Of a stretch of 64,000 bases of DNA, positions 7,291 through 18,923 are shown in pieces. Position 1 is the stretch's first letter. The number at the start of each line of letters is the position of its first letter. Source of the DNA: Yoonia sp. I 8.24 (GTDB lineage Bacteria > Pseudomonadota > Alphaproteobacteria > Rhodobacterales > Rhodobacteraceae); NCBI RefSeq assembly GCF_022096995.1, contig NZ_JACXGQ010000010.1, positions 1 to 64,000 of the forward strand. The letters run 5' to 3'. Made by a program: the position numbers and the translations under genes. The notes beneath the pieces are model-generated. The model was not told where the DNA came from. It searched no databases and worked only from the letters and a program-made list of their open reading frames with translations.

Positions 7291-8679
7291 CTAGATCAGG
7301 TTCAGCGCTTTCCAAAATGGAATGCTTAGGAAAACTGCTCCGCAACGGAGCAGGTAAAAGAAAATATTGAAGATAATGAGCGACGACATCCGATACGCGG
7401 TGCGCTCGGCGTCAAGCGTCGTCACATTTTGCGAAAAAACGCCGTGCTGATAAGGCCAAATGAACCCTTCGGACACGGTAAGAATCGTAAAGCCAAGCAC
7501 CCAAGGGGATATCCCTATGGTTTCCGCAAACGGCAGCAAGGCGCTGGCAAGAATGATAAAGGCAGGTGCGCCCGGTACGGCAAGCCGGATCACAAAAACA
7601 CCCGCCATTGTAATCGCAAATCCGAGGTAAAGATTACGCTCAAAAATGGGAACGAGAATTGGCATTTGGTCAGCCAACCATTGGCTAAGCCCAAGGTGAT
7701 CTAACATCGGCCCCCAGGCGACAACCGTGGCGACAAAAATCAGGGTGGGCCAGTCAAACCGGCTCCGCAGGTTTGCCAAAGTAAGCCCCGAGAAAAAGAA
7801 CACAGCCATTGCAAGTGACAGCACAATCCATTCAAGCGGGACCTGATGGATAGGGCGTGTCAGGATCGCAACCAGCAAAAATGCATAGAGCCCAAGTGTT
7901 GCCCAATCTCTCATCGGGTTCGCCTGTACGTCGATTGCGGCATCGGCCGCTTGCGCGCCTGTACCGGCCCCACGTTTGACAGCAAAGACAAACAGCGCAG
8001 CCGCAAAGCCAACCGCGATCACCAATCCTGCGACGCTCGCCGCTTGCAGCCAGCCTAACCATTGATACCGATTACTGGTCTGGTCATCGAGCATGCCAAG
8101 CAGCACAAAGTTTAGCGGATTCCCGGTCAGGATGATGGTCGAAAGCAGCGTCGCGCCATGGATATGCGCCAACGCGAGAAAGCTATTGTTCCCCGCACGG
8201 TTGGCACGAAAAAACCGATGCACGAGCGGCTGCACCATGCTTGCCCGCCCAAGCGGTGACGGCACCACGAGTGTGAGCAAAACTCCTGATGCAACAACAG
8301 CCAACAGCCGGGTCGGAAACGACGCGTTTTTGCGCACCAACACCGCTTCTAACTTGTTCAACCACGAGGTTTCGGCAAGCAGCGCCGCCAGCACAAATAT
8401 GCCAAAGATCAGAAAAAAGACCTGCGAATAGAAACCGCTAAACGCGATTTCGCGCGGCACGATCCCAAGCAGCACCACGATCAATAGTAAGGCAAGCCCG
8501 GGCACAAAATCCGGCGTCAATCGGAATATCCACATGACAATTGCCGCAAGCGCAAAGCACAGGAATTCTGTCTGATGCAGAGGCAAAACATGCGCGAGCT
8601 GCAAATAGAGCAACCATGGAAGCAGACCAACAAGGCTCCATGCGACAAAGTCGCGAAAGGCATAGCTGGTAGACTGCAT
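7291..8679 (-). CDS. SLC13/DASS-type anion permease
   Basis: This protein of about 462 residues has roughly eleven hydrophobic helices and the overall layout of sodium/anion symporters of the SLC13/ArsB-NhaD (ion transporter) superfamily, which import dicarboxylates, sulfate or related anions. Matching motifs are VVPSPLGRASMVQP in the first half and VIRLAVPGAPAFIILAS in the second. The first gene of the operon, it is followed within eight bases by the binding-protein-like gene. A longer reading from a TTG at 8733 is possible, but that codon lies inside a predicted RNA hairpin, so the ATG at 8679 is preferred. The transported anion is not predictable. Confidence 0.75.
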   Translation of the reverse strand: MQSTSYAFRDFVAWSLVGLLPWLLYLQLAHVLPLHQTEFLCFALAAIVMWIFRLTPDFVPGLALLLIVVLLGIVPREIAFSGFYSQVFFLIFGIFVLAALLAETSWLNKLEAVLVRKNASFPTRLLAVVASGVLLTLVVPSPLGRASMVQPLVHRFFRANRAGNNSFLALAHIHGATLLSTIILTGNPLNFVLLGMLDDQTSNRYQWLGWLQAASVAGLVIAVGFAAALFVFAVKRGAGTGAQAADAAIDVQANPMRDWATLGLYAFLLVAILTRPIHQVPLEWIVLSLAMAVFFFSGLTLANLRSRFDWPTLIFVATVVAWGPMLDHLGLSQWLADQMPILVPIFERNLYLGFAITMAGVFVIRLAVPGAPAFIILASALLPFAETIGISPWVLGFTILTVSEGFIWPYQHGVFSQNVTTLDAERTAYRMSSLIIFNIFFYLLRCGAVFLSIPFWKALNLI

Positions 8680-8725
8680 CCCCAAGGAATGATTGGTGTC
8701 CGACACTGTAAAATCCCGATAAATT

Positions 8726-8749
8726 ATGCCCAAACGATAGTTCGGGCAT
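8726..8749 (-). terminator. Hairpin between oxyR and the permease operon
   Basis: Between the oxyR stop and the permease start, ten bases ATGCCCGAAC and GTTTGGGCAT (read on the minus strand) flank the loop TATC. All ten positions pair in minus-strand RNA, one as G-U; on the plus strand that position would be an A-C mismatch, so the hairpin is best formed by transcripts leaving oxyR. A short A/T-rich stretch follows rather than a long U-run, so it may be a weak terminator or an attenuator. Confidence 0.5.
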
Positions 8750-8757
8750 ACGTAATA

Positions 8758-9681
8758 TCAAGAACTGAATTTCACGTTAAACGTGTCCAAACGCACTTTC
8801 GCGGCTTCCTTTACGTGCTCAGCTAGCTCTGCAAATTGCGCCGCAAGCGGGTTCGTTTTACGCCAGATCATGCCAACAGTGCGGGACGGCTCGGGGGTCT
8901 GGAAACGGCTGATACACACTGGGGCGGCTCGGGTTTCGACGGGGATTGCCATCTCGGGGATCAGTGTCACGCCAATGCCCGCACCAACCATTTGCACCAA
9001 TGTCGACAGGGAACTCCCATCTAAGCCGTCGCGCGGGACGGAGGTTTGGAAATTGCAGAACGACAACGCTTGGTCGCGAAAGCAATGCCCCTCTTCGAGT
9101 AGCAACAACCGCATCAGACGCAGCGCTTCGACATCTGGACAAGGACGACCATCTTGTGATTCGTGGCGCACCAAAACCAAGCGCTCATCGAGCAGTGGAA
9201 TTTCTGTCATCCAAGGCTCAGAAACCGGCAAGGCAACAATTGCGGTGTCGATCCGCCCCTCTGCGAGCTCTTCAATCAGGCGCGGCGTCACTGTTTCGCG
9301 GATTTGTACGTCAAGATTCGGGTAGGTTTTGTCCAACCGCGCGATCAGTTGCGGCAAAAGATACGGAGCAATTGTGGGAATCACCCCGATACGCAAACGA
9401 CCGCTCAGCTCTCCTTGTGCCGCGCGCGCCATTTCGCCCAATTCGTCAACCGATTGCAGAATCGCGCGTGCGCGCCCTGCAAAATCTTGACCAAACTGCG
9501 TAAGCTGCACGTGCCGCGAGCTACGCTCAAACAGTGCCGTACCTAAGCTTTCTTCAAGATCTTTAATTTGCACGGATAGCGCGGGCTGTGAAATTGCGCA
9601 TGCCTCGGCCGCGCGGCCAAAATGGGCGTGACGCGCCAAGGCCTCGAAATAGCGCAATTGTTTAAGCGTGAGATTATTCAT
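8758..9681 (-). CDS. oxyR: OxyR, peroxide-sensing LysR-family regulator
   Basis: This 307-residue LysR-type regulator has an N-terminal winged helix (about 1-60, with AHFGRAAEACAISQPALS) and a C-terminal effector domain. It carries two cysteines nine residues apart, Cys200 and Cys209, in GHCFRDQALSFC, matching the redox pair Cys199/Cys208 of E. coli OxyR that forms a disulfide on exposure to hydrogen peroxide. It is divergent from katG, the classical OxyR target, with a 137-bp region between starts. The window therefore predicts activation of katG by oxidised OxyR. The gene lies on the same strand as the permease operon, but a hairpin separates them. Confidence 0.93.
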   Translation of the reverse strand: MNNLTLKQLRYFEALARHAHFGRAAEACAISQPALSVQIKDLEESLGTALFERSSRHVQLTQFGQDFAGRARAILQSVDELGEMARAAQGELSGRLRIGVIPTIAPYLLPQLIARLDKTYPNLDVQIRETVTPRLIEELAEGRIDTAIVALPVSEPWMTEIPLLDERLVLVRHESQDGRPCPDVEALRLMRLLLLEEGHCFRDQALSFCNFQTSVPRDGLDGSSLSTLVQMVGAGIGVTLIPEMAIPVETRAAPVCISRFQTPEPSRTVGMIWRKTNPLAAQFAELAEHVKEAAKVRLDTFNVKFSS

Positions 9682-12029
<2,348 letters not shown>

Positions 12030-12046
12030 GTTGCAGGACACTACAG

Positions 12047-12084
12047 AAAAGGGGCGCGACCATCACTGGCCGCGCCCCTTTTTT
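12047..12084 (+). terminator. Rho-independent terminator of katG
   Basis: An inverted repeat AAAAGGGGCGCG (12047-12058) and CGCGCCCCTTTT (12071-12082) encloses a 12-base loop and ends in a run of T, 18 bases after the katG stop codon. The GC-rich stem and T-run are textbook for intrinsic termination; the A-run on the other side could make it work in both directions. Confidence 0.9.
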
Positions 12085-12155
12085 GTTATCACGATGCGGC
12101 GCCAAATAGTATTGACCGAGCCCCAAGTATCACATCGCCCAAATGGCCGTCCATC

Positions 12156-12452
12156 TTAGCTCGCGCCTATGTCGGCTGTGCGGAAAAACGTACTGGAGTT
12201 CGCCAGTAATCGAGTTCCACAACCTTTGTCATAGAGGTAGAGTGTAACCTTGCCGGTTTTGGCCTCTGCCCACATTATGGCCTCGTGGAGAGAAATGTTC
12301 TCTTTCGCATCATAAGCTGGTGCATTTTCATTTTCTTCATAAAAGATATCGGTGTCTTGGCAACTATTGTCATGTGCTACATCTTCGATGATAGCATTGA
12401 TTTCTTTCCATCTATAAGGACGCTTCCGCTTGTCCACGATATTCCAAATCAT
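12156..12452 (-). CDS. Hypothetical 98-residue protein
   Basis: This is a small, soluble, acidic protein with an ATG start and no membrane segment or signal peptide. It contains three cysteines and a segment HEAIMWAEAKTGKVTLYLYD that could be a helix followed by a strand. I recognise no family. Its last residues (RTADIGAS) are encoded by DNA that closely matches an intergenic motif at 31727-31745, so the true coding end may once have been elsewhere. It lies alone between the katG terminator and the end of the RND gene, in locally lower GC sequence, which fits a recently gained or fast-evolving orphan. Confidence 0.5.
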   Translation of the reverse strand: MIWNIVDKRKRPYRWKEINAIIEDVAHDNSCQDTDIFYEENENAPAYDAKENISLHEAIMWAEAKTGKVTLYLYDKGCGTRLLANSSTFFRTADIGAS

Positions 12453-12557
12453 CTACGGCCTCTCTTTTACCCAAGTTGCAAGACATAGATACTTTGAGGC
12501 TTGGGTCGGCGAATAACCCTAATGGTCAAAATCATCAGGCGTCCGACGAACCTCACC

Positions 12558-15500
12558 TCATTCACCAAGTATCAATGGTCCATTCCCAACAAACCGCTTT
12601 GCACGCCGTTCGCCGAGCATCAGCATTGCCGGGGTCACCAATAGCGTTAGCAGTGTCGCGAAAACCAAACCGCCCGCGATTGCGCTTGATAGTTCGGTCC
12701 ACCATTGGCTAGACGGTGCGCCATAGACGATTTCGCGGGTGAAAAAGTTGATGTTCAACCCGATTACCATCGGCATAAGCCCAAGCGCCGTTGTGACAGA
12801 GGTCAACACAACCGGACGCAAACGCTGCGCACCCGTGCGCAGGGCCGCTTCGAGCGATGACAAGCCGTCGCGCTTGAATTCGTTAAAGGCATCGATCAGC
12901 ACGATGTTGTTGTTCACAACGATCCCGGCAAGCGCAATCACACCGATCCCGCCCATAACAACGCCAAACGGACGCCCCGTCACCATCAGACCAACCAAGA
13001 CGCCAGCGATGGAAAAGATGATCGCGGACATCACGATGAACGCCTGCCAATAGCTGTTGAATTGCGTCAGCAAGATCACAAACATCAGCCCAATCGCGGC
13101 TACAAACGCGCCCATCAAAAAGATCATCGATGATGCTTGATCCTCGGCTTCGCCGCCAAATTTGACCTCAATCCCAGCAGGAACGCCCAAGCTCGGTAAT
13201 GCTTCTTCAAGCGCAACTGTCTGATCATTGGCAAGCACGCCCGGTGCGACATCCGCAGAGATCGTTACAACGCGTTCTTGGTCGATGCGTGTGATGATCC
13301 CGCTGCGCGGCGCTGGAATGAACGACACAAAATTCGAGATTGGCACAAGCCCTGATGCCGTCGGCACGCGCAGTGATTCCAATTCGGCCAATGTCCGGTC
13401 AACGGCAGGAAAACGCACAACGATATCGACTTCTTCATCGGTGTCATCAGGACGATAATCCGCGACCGTAATCCCACGCGTCAGAAGCTGTACCGCTTGC
13501 CCAAGCAAGGCAACATCGGCGCCACTGCGCGCCGCCTCAGAGCGGTCCACGCTGATTTGCCATTCCACGCCGGGGCTGGGGCGGCTGTCGACCACGTCGA
13601 TAAACCCGCCCATACGTTCCATCTCATTCAAGATGATTTGCACCGCAGCCTCTTGATCGGCCACGTTGCGACCGCGCACCTCAAGGTTAATTGGCTTGCC
13701 GCCGCCCGGGCCACCGGAATCGGTTTGCACCTGAATATCGATGCCTGGAATTTGTGCCATATCAGCGCGAATATCTTCGGCAATGAGCGCAACAGGGCGA
13801 CGCGTGTCCCATTCTTGCAGCTCAAGCTGGATCGACCCGATCACATCGCCCGTGCTGCTAGACGAACCAGACCGCGCATAGATGCTGGCGACTTCGTCAT
13901 AAGTCTCAAGCTTGTCTTCGACCTGACGCACCAATGCGTCTTGTTCGTAGACCGAAAAATTGTCTTTCGCGCGCACTTCGACTTGGGCGTAATCCGGTTC
14001 AACCGACGGGAAGAACGTCAAGCCGTTGCCAAAGGTGCCATAAGCGACAAACGATCCGACCAGCGCCATAATTGCAAAGCTGAGCGTGACCCACGGGCGC
14101 AGCAGCGACCATTCAAGAACACGGACATAGCCCCCCATAAAGCCAGTCATATCGCGTGGATCACCACGTTCCGCCGCATACATCTGTGCTTTGGCTTTCT
14201 TAGATTGGGGTTGGCGTTTGCCAATCAGGCCTCCCATCACAGGGATAAACACCAGCGCCATAAACAGCGATGCCGCCAATGTGGCAATCACGGTAATCGG
14301 CAGGAATTTCATGAATTGGCCGACAATATCTTGCCAAAACAACAGGGGTAAAAACACACATAGCGTTGTTGCGGTCGATGCAATGATCGGCCAGGCCATC
14401 CGCTTGGCTGCCTGCGCATAGGCCGATTTAGGGGATTGCCCTTCGTGCAGGTATCGATCAGCCAGTTCAACAGTCACAATCGCACCATCCACCAGCATCC
14501 CCACCACGAGGATGAGCGAGAAGAGCACAACGATGTTCATCGTGTAGCCCATCAAAAACAATGCCGCGACGCCGGTCAAGAACGCGCCGGGGATTGCAAG
14601 CCCGACCAAGATCGACGACCGAAACCCAAGCGCATAAACCACGACAACCATCACAAGGAAAATCGCCGCGATCACGTTGGCTTCGAGATCCGACAACATC
14701 GAAACCACTGTTTCGCTTTCATCCAGCGTATAGCGGATTTGCACGCTTTCAGGCCATGCTTCGGCGGACTTGGTGACAACCTCGCGCACGGCGGCCACGG
14801 TTTCAATAATATTCGCGCCGGACCGTTTCTTGATCTCAAGCGCAAGCGCGGGCTGGCCGTTGATGCGCGCAAATCCGGTTGGGTCCACAAATGTACGACG
14901 GATTGTGGCGACGTCAGCAAAGGTCACAACCGTCTGGTCGCGCACCATCACTGGTAGTTCCATTACGTCTTCAAGGTCTTCAATCAACCCCGGGACCTTC
15001 AACACCAACCGCCCTGCTTCGCTTTCGATGGCGCCTGCGGCAATCAACTGGTTGTTGCGGGTGATCGAACTGATCAATTCATCAAAGGACAGGTTGTAGG
15101 TCTCAAAAACCGTAGGATCGATGAGAACTTCTAGCAACTCTGTACGTTTGCCACCCACGTCTACCTCAAGCACGCCGCCCAGCGCTTCGATATCGTCTTT
15201 GAGGTCTTCGGCGATGGTGTTGAGCGTGCGTTCGGGCACTGGACCGGACAGGATCACCGTCAAAATCGGAAACAGCGCGGTGTTGATTTCGGTCACCGTG
15301 ACGTTCGCGTCTTGAGGCAGTTCGTTTTCGGCTTTGTCAGCGGCCTCGCGCACCTTGTCCAAAGCGTCGTCAGAATCAAAGCCCGCTTCGAATTCAAGCT
15401 GAACACTTGCATGGCCTTCGCTTGCGGTCCCAGTCATGGACTTCAAGCCCGTCAGCGAAGCGAACTCGACTTCCATCGGGCCAACAAGAACGTCTTCTGA

Positions 15501-15677
15501 ATCCTCAGGCGAAATCCCGTCGAGGCTGGTCGAAACATAGACGACGGGGATCGGGATCTCTGGGTTACTTTCCTTAGGGATTCCCACATAGGACGCGGCC
15601 CCTACGATCAGCAGGAATACGAGGATCAGTTGAACGACTTTGCTGCGTTTGAACGCCGCATCGATGAGCGCGTTCAT
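12558..15677 (-). CDS. RND efflux permease
   Basis: This 1039-residue protein has the full RND inner-membrane pump layout: an N-terminal helix, a large periplasmic loop, a block of helices, a second loop and a second helix block. TM4 carries LVVGMLVDGAIVTVE with the proton-relay Asp. The sequence resembles the AcrB/MexB-like (HAE1) group that exports drugs, dyes, detergents or lipids. It is co-transcribed with the membrane-fusion adaptor upstream (ATGA overlap at 15674-15677). No outer-membrane TolC-like gene is adjacent, so it presumably uses one encoded elsewhere. Substrate cannot be stated. Confidence 0.93.
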   Translation of the reverse strand: MNALIDAAFKRSKVVQLILVFLLIVGAASYVGIPKESNPEIPIPVVYVSTSLDGISPEDSEDVLVGPMEVEFASLTGLKSMTGTASEGHASVQLEFEAGFDSDDALDKVREAADKAENELPQDANVTVTEINTALFPILTVILSGPVPERTLNTIAEDLKDDIEALGGVLEVDVGGKRTELLEVLIDPTVFETYNLSFDELISSITRNNQLIAAGAIESEAGRLVLKVPGLIEDLEDVMELPVMVRDQTVVTFADVATIRRTFVDPTGFARINGQPALALEIKKRSGANIIETVAAVREVVTKSAEAWPESVQIRYTLDESETVVSMLSDLEANVIAAIFLVMVVVVYALGFRSSILVGLAIPGAFLTGVAALFLMGYTMNIVVLFSLILVVGMLVDGAIVTVELADRYLHEGQSPKSAYAQAAKRMAWPIIASTATTLCVFLPLLFWQDIVGQFMKFLPITVIATLAASLFMALVFIPVMGGLIGKRQPQSKKAKAQMYAAERGDPRDMTGFMGGYVRVLEWSLLRPWVTLSFAIMALVGSFVAYGTFGNGLTFFPSVEPDYAQVEVRAKDNFSVYEQDALVRQVEDKLETYDEVASIYARSGSSSSTGDVIGSIQLELQEWDTRRPVALIAEDIRADMAQIPGIDIQVQTDSGGPGGGKPINLEVRGRNVADQEAAVQIILNEMERMGGFIDVVDSRPSPGVEWQISVDRSEAARSGADVALLGQAVQLLTRGITVADYRPDDTDEEVDIVVRFPAVDRTLAELESLRVPTASGLVPISNFVSFIPAPRSGIITRIDQERVVTISADVAPGVLANDQTVALEEALPSLGVPAGIEVKFGGEAEDQASSMIFLMGAFVAAIGLMFVILLTQFNSYWQAFIVMSAIIFSIAGVLVGLMVTGRPFGVVMGGIGVIALAGIVVNNNIVLIDAFNEFKRDGLSSLEAALRTGAQRLRPVVLTSVTTALGLMPMVIGLNINFFTREIVYGAPSSQWWTELSSAIAGGLVFATLLTLLVTPAMLMLGERRAKRFVGNGPLILGE

Positions 15678-16816
15678 TGTGACGCATCCGCGGATTGTGC
15701 CGCAACAGGCGGCTGCGGGTTCACCCTGTCACCTGCCGTCACAAAACCCTGCCCGACAGAAATGATGTCGGCCGCTTCTGGCAAGCCTGTCACCCAAATG
15801 CCATCGGGTTGCGCCCGGACGATCGTTACGGGGCTAAAGGCCACAATATTGCCTTCGGCCACGGTCTTTACACCAAGATCACCGCTGGTGCCCAACGACA
15901 AAATCGCCGGTGAAATAAAGTGACCACGCGCCTGCCCGGTTGGAATTTCGATCCGTGCGCTCAACCCAGCAGGCATTTCGCTATTTGGGTTATCTACTGT
16001 TACCTCAACACGGAATGTGCGCGTCTGCGCATCAGCGTTACTGCCGATGAAGCCAATGACACCCGTGCGCTCTTCGCCAGTGATGAAAGACACCCGCGCG
16101 GCGTCACCTTTGTTCAATCGCGACAGCGCTTGCTGCGGGACCTGCACAACAACGGTCAACGGGTCGTTATCGAGAACTTCGGCCACGGTATCGCCATTGT
16201 TCACAAATTCGCCCTCGTCCAAGGTCATATCGTTCAAACGGCCTGCAAATGGCGCGGTGATAATTGTGTTATCAAGCTGTTCGACCGCTGCAGTGACCGC
16301 AGCTTCTGCTGCGGCCTCGGCAGCGCGCGCGGCAGAAACGCGGTCTTCGGTGGCAAGACCGCGATCTTGTAGCGCGACAGCATTATCATAGTCGCGCGTG
16401 GCTTGGGCTAATTGCGTTTGCGCCTGTAAGACCTGCGCCTCAATTGTTTCGGCATCGATGCGGCCAATTTCTTGGCCCGCAGTCACCAGATCACCGCGTT
16501 CGACAAGCACCGACATGATTTGGCCGTCTGCCTTCGCGCGGATTTGGGTGGACCTATCTGGCGTTGATTGCCCTTCAGCGGTGAGCACCAACTGTACATC
16601 TTGCGCAGCAGACGGAATTACGGCCACGGTCACAAGGCTCGGCGCTGCGTCTTCGACGGTTTCTTCTTCTGAGGTCTCTGGCGCGAATTGACCGCTGCCC
16701 ATCCAACCGACCATCGCGAGCCCCATCGCAATGGCAACCCATTTCGAACGCCCGGCTCCCTTATCGCCATCAAACCGTAGTTTCCCCGTCAAATCCGGCG
16801 CACCATCTTGTGACAT
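15674..16816 (-). CDS. RND efflux periplasmic adaptor subunit (HlyD/MexA-like)
   Basis: The 380-residue product has an N-terminal membrane anchor (KWVAIAMGLAMVGWMGS), a lipoyl-like domain with the motif IRAKADGQIMSVLVERGDLV, a helical hairpin rich in Ala/Gln/Glu, the second lipoyl half with ITAPFAGRLNDMTL, and a beta-barrel domain. It bridges the RND pump to an outer-membrane channel across the periplasm. I chose the ATG at 16816, preceded by AAGGAA, instead of the ATG at 16891. It is the first gene of the pump operon; its promoter must lie in the spacer to 17095, where a repeated GGGGCACG motif could bind a regulator. Confidence 0.92.
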   Translation of the reverse strand: MSQDGAPDLTGKLRFDGDKGAGRSKWVAIAMGLAMVGWMGSGQFAPETSEEETVEDAAPSLVTVAVIPSAAQDVQLVLTAEGQSTPDRSTQIRAKADGQIMSVLVERGDLVTAGQEIGRIDAETIEAQVLQAQTQLAQATRDYDNAVALQDRGLATEDRVSAARAAEAAAEAAVTAAVEQLDNTIITAPFAGRLNDMTLDEGEFVNNGDTVAEVLDNDPLTVVVQVPQQALSRLNKGDAARVSFITGEERTGVIGFIGSNADAQTRTFRVEVTVDNPNSEMPAGLSARIEIPTGQARGHFISPAILSLGTSGDLGVKTVAEGNIVAFSPVTIVRAQPDGIWVTGLPEAADIISVGQGFVTAGDRVNPQPPVAAQSADASQ

Positions 16817-16883
16817 GTTGTATTCCTTTTGGTCCAATAGTGGTTTCGGTGGCCATCGCGGCGCGCGTAATTTTGTCTTAATT

Positions 16884-16986
16884 AGGGGCACGCGTCCGTT
16901 GTTACCAGTACGTCCCCCTAGAAAAACCTACGTATTTTTGCATATCATCTATACGCAATTCGTAGATTGTGTCCCTAAGGGGCACG
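16884..16986. promoter_or_regulatory. Repeated 9-base motif upstream of the pump operon
   Basis: The nonamer AGGGGCACG occurs at 16884-16892 and again at 16978-16986, with a near-inverted copy CGTCCCCCT at 16911-16919. The copies lie between the divergent adaptor and decarboxylase genes. Repeats in both orientations in a divergent promoter region suggest an operator, but no regulator gene is adjacent and the motif is short. Confidence 0.25.
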
Positions 16987-17095
16987 TATTTCGCGTAAAC
17001 GCCTATGCTTCGCACTAGATAAAGCAAATTTTTAGTATTTCAAAAAAGTGATTTCAGCGCTTGTCATTTTTCGCGGCAACCCTCCTATTCGGCAC

Positions 17096-18544
17096 ATGAC
17101 TGATTTCCCAAACACACCTTCGCTTGACCCAGAAAACTGGGACAAATTTCGCGCGCGCGCGCATCACATGCTGGATAGCGCCATCGATCAAATGGCCCGC
17201 AGTGGCACAGGAAAAGTGTGGACGGCACCGCCGGAAGATCTAAAAAAATGCCCGCCGGTCCCCGTGCAAGGCGATTCAGCGGCGACCGATGCGCAGATGA
17301 CTGCGCTTTTGCCTTATGGTGTTGGCAATACCCATCCGCGTTTCTTTGGCTGGGTCCACGGGTCAGGCACCCCGTCGAATATTATCGCAGATATGGTCGC
17401 GGCGGCGATGAACGCTAATCTTGGTGGGCGCGACCACGGCGCAATATATGTCGAAAAGCAAGTCGTCAGTTGGTGTAAAGCCATATTCGGGTTTCCCGAT
17501 ACCGCCAGTGGGTTGGTCGTCTCTGGCACCTCTATTGCCACGCTAATCGCGCTCAAATCGGCGCGTGACCGGATGAACAATTTTGCAGCGCGCACATCCG
17601 GCGTGCAGCCCGGATTGGTCGGCTATACATCGACCCAGACCCATTCTTGTGTCGCACGGACATTTGATATGTTGGGTCTTGGTAGCGATGCTTTGCGCAA
17701 AATTCCGGTGAACGATGCGTTTGAAATGGACACTGTTGCACTACAAGCCGCGATTGCGTCAGACCGGGCCGCAGGTCTGAAGCCTTTCGCAATTATCGGC
17801 ACTGCCGGTGCGGTAAATGTCGGAGCGATCGACGATCTTGATACGCTGGCGGATATCGCGGCGACTGAGAACCTGTGGTTCCATGTCGATGGAGCCTTTG
17901 GCGCCACCGCAATCCTAAGTGATCAGATCAAGCCGCGCCTGTCAGGGCTCACCCGCGCCGACAGCATCGCGTTCGATTTCCATAAATGGTTGCATGTGAA
18001 TTACGATGCTGGGTTCATCTTGATCCGCGATGAAGATGCGCACCGCCGCGCCTTTTCTGAACGCCCAGACTATCTTGCCGCGGCCGAGCGGGGGCTGGCC
18101 GCTGGCAACCCGTGGCCAACCGAATACGGGCCCGAATTGTCGCGCGGGTTCCGCGCACTGAAAATCTGGGCGCAGTTAATGGAACATGGCACCGATAAAC
18201 TGGGGCAATTGATCAGCCAAAACTGCGAACAAGCACAATATCTCGCGGATCAAGTCACCGCGCATTCTGCCTTTGAACTCTGTGCGCCGGTGGCGTTGAA
18301 TATCTGCTGTTTCCGGTTCGTCGCCCCGGACGTAGACCTGTGCAAGCTCAACGCAGAAATTGTGGTGCGCCTGCAACTTGATGGGGTTGCAGCCCCCTCG
18401 ACGACCATCCTAAACGGCAATACTGTGATCCGGGTGAATATCACCAATCACCGGACTGCGTATACCGATCTTGATGTTCTTCTGACAGCAACACATAAGA
18501 TTGGGACGCAATTGCTGCAGGAGAGGATCTTTGCCACAGCTTAA
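17096..18544 (+). CDS. PLP-dependent decarboxylase (aromatic-L-amino-acid/DDC type)
   Basis: This 482-residue group II pyridoxal-phosphate decarboxylase has HVDGAFGATA, which contacts the cofactor, and FDFHKWLHVNYD with the PLP-binding Lys297. These enzymes remove the carboxylate from aromatic amino acids, glutamate or related substrates. HGSGTPSNIIADMVAAAMN near the N-terminus is typical of the group. A GTG at 17048 would add 16 residues; the ATG at 17096 is preferred because family similarity begins soon after it. Its last bases overlap the rhodanese start and the 5-oxoprolinase genes follow, so it is probably part of an amino-acid catabolic operon. The exact amino acid is not predictable. 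Confidence 0.88.
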   Translation: MTDFPNTPSLDPENWDKFRARAHHMLDSAIDQMARSGTGKVWTAPPEDLKKCPPVPVQGDSAATDAQMTALLPYGVGNTHPRFFGWVHGSGTPSNIIADMVAAAMNANLGGRDHGAIYVEKQVVSWCKAIFGFPDTASGLVVSGTSIATLIALKSARDRMNNFAARTSGVQPGLVGYTSTQTHSCVARTFDMLGLGSDALRKIPVNDAFEMDTVALQAAIASDRAAGLKPFAIIGTAGAVNVGAIDDLDTLADIAATENLWFHVDGAFGATAILSDQIKPRLSGLTRADSIAFDFHKWLHVNYDAGFILIRDEDAHRRAFSERPDYLAAAERGLAAGNPWPTEYGPELSRGFRALKIWAQLMEHGTDKLGQLISQNCEQAQYLADQVTAHSAFELCAPVALNICCFRFVAPDVDLCKLNAEIVVRLQLDGVAAPSTTILNGNTVIRVNITNHRTAYTDLDVLLTATHKIGTQLLQERIFATA

Positions 18545-18923
18545 GGTAACCGCCGCCCAAATGGTGGCCGCCGCCCGTGCTAAAATCTCCGAAATCGACA
18601 CTGTCGATGCCATCGCCATGGTCGATGATCCTCAGGTCATTTTCGTCGATCTACGCGATGTGCGCGAACGCCAGCGCAGCGGTGCTATTCCCGGCAGTTT
18701 TCACTGCCCACGCGGCATGGTCGAATTTTGGGTTGATCCCGACAGCCCCTATTTCAAAGATATCTTCGCCCAAGAGAAACGCTTTGTCTTCCACTGCGCC
18801 TCTGGCTGGCGGTCGGCGCTGACGGTCGCCAAGCTCAACGAGATGGGGTTTGAGGCAGCGCATTTAAAAGATGGGTTTATCGACTGGGCCAAACACGACG
18901 GCCCGATTGAGCCCTGCACATGA
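18531..18923 (+). CDS. Rhodanese-like domain protein
   Basis: This 130-residue single-domain rhodanese has VDLRDVRERQRSGAIPGS and the active-site loop CASGWRS, in which the cysteine carries a persulfide during sulfur transfer. The start is assigned to TTG at 18531, because a GGAG site lies directly before it and it falls within the end of the decarboxylase gene. An upstream TTG at 18501 is less likely. Its stop overlaps the pxpB start by four bases. Why a sulfurtransferase sits between a decarboxylase and 5-oxoprolinase genes is not obvious. Confidence 0.88.
   Translation: MPQLKVTAAQMVAAARAKISEIDTVDAIAMVDDPQVIFVDLRDVRERQRSGAIPGSFHCPRGMVEFWVDPDSPYFKDIFAQEKRFVFHCASGWRSALTVAKLNEMGFEAAHLKDGFIDWAKHDGPIEPCT

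Noticed and set aside
13497..14351. 284-residue open frame on the plus strand
   Set aside because: It lies fully antisense to the RND permease gene, has no ribosome-binding site and its product is rich in His and Arg with no recognisable domain, as expected for the shadow of a GC-rich gene.
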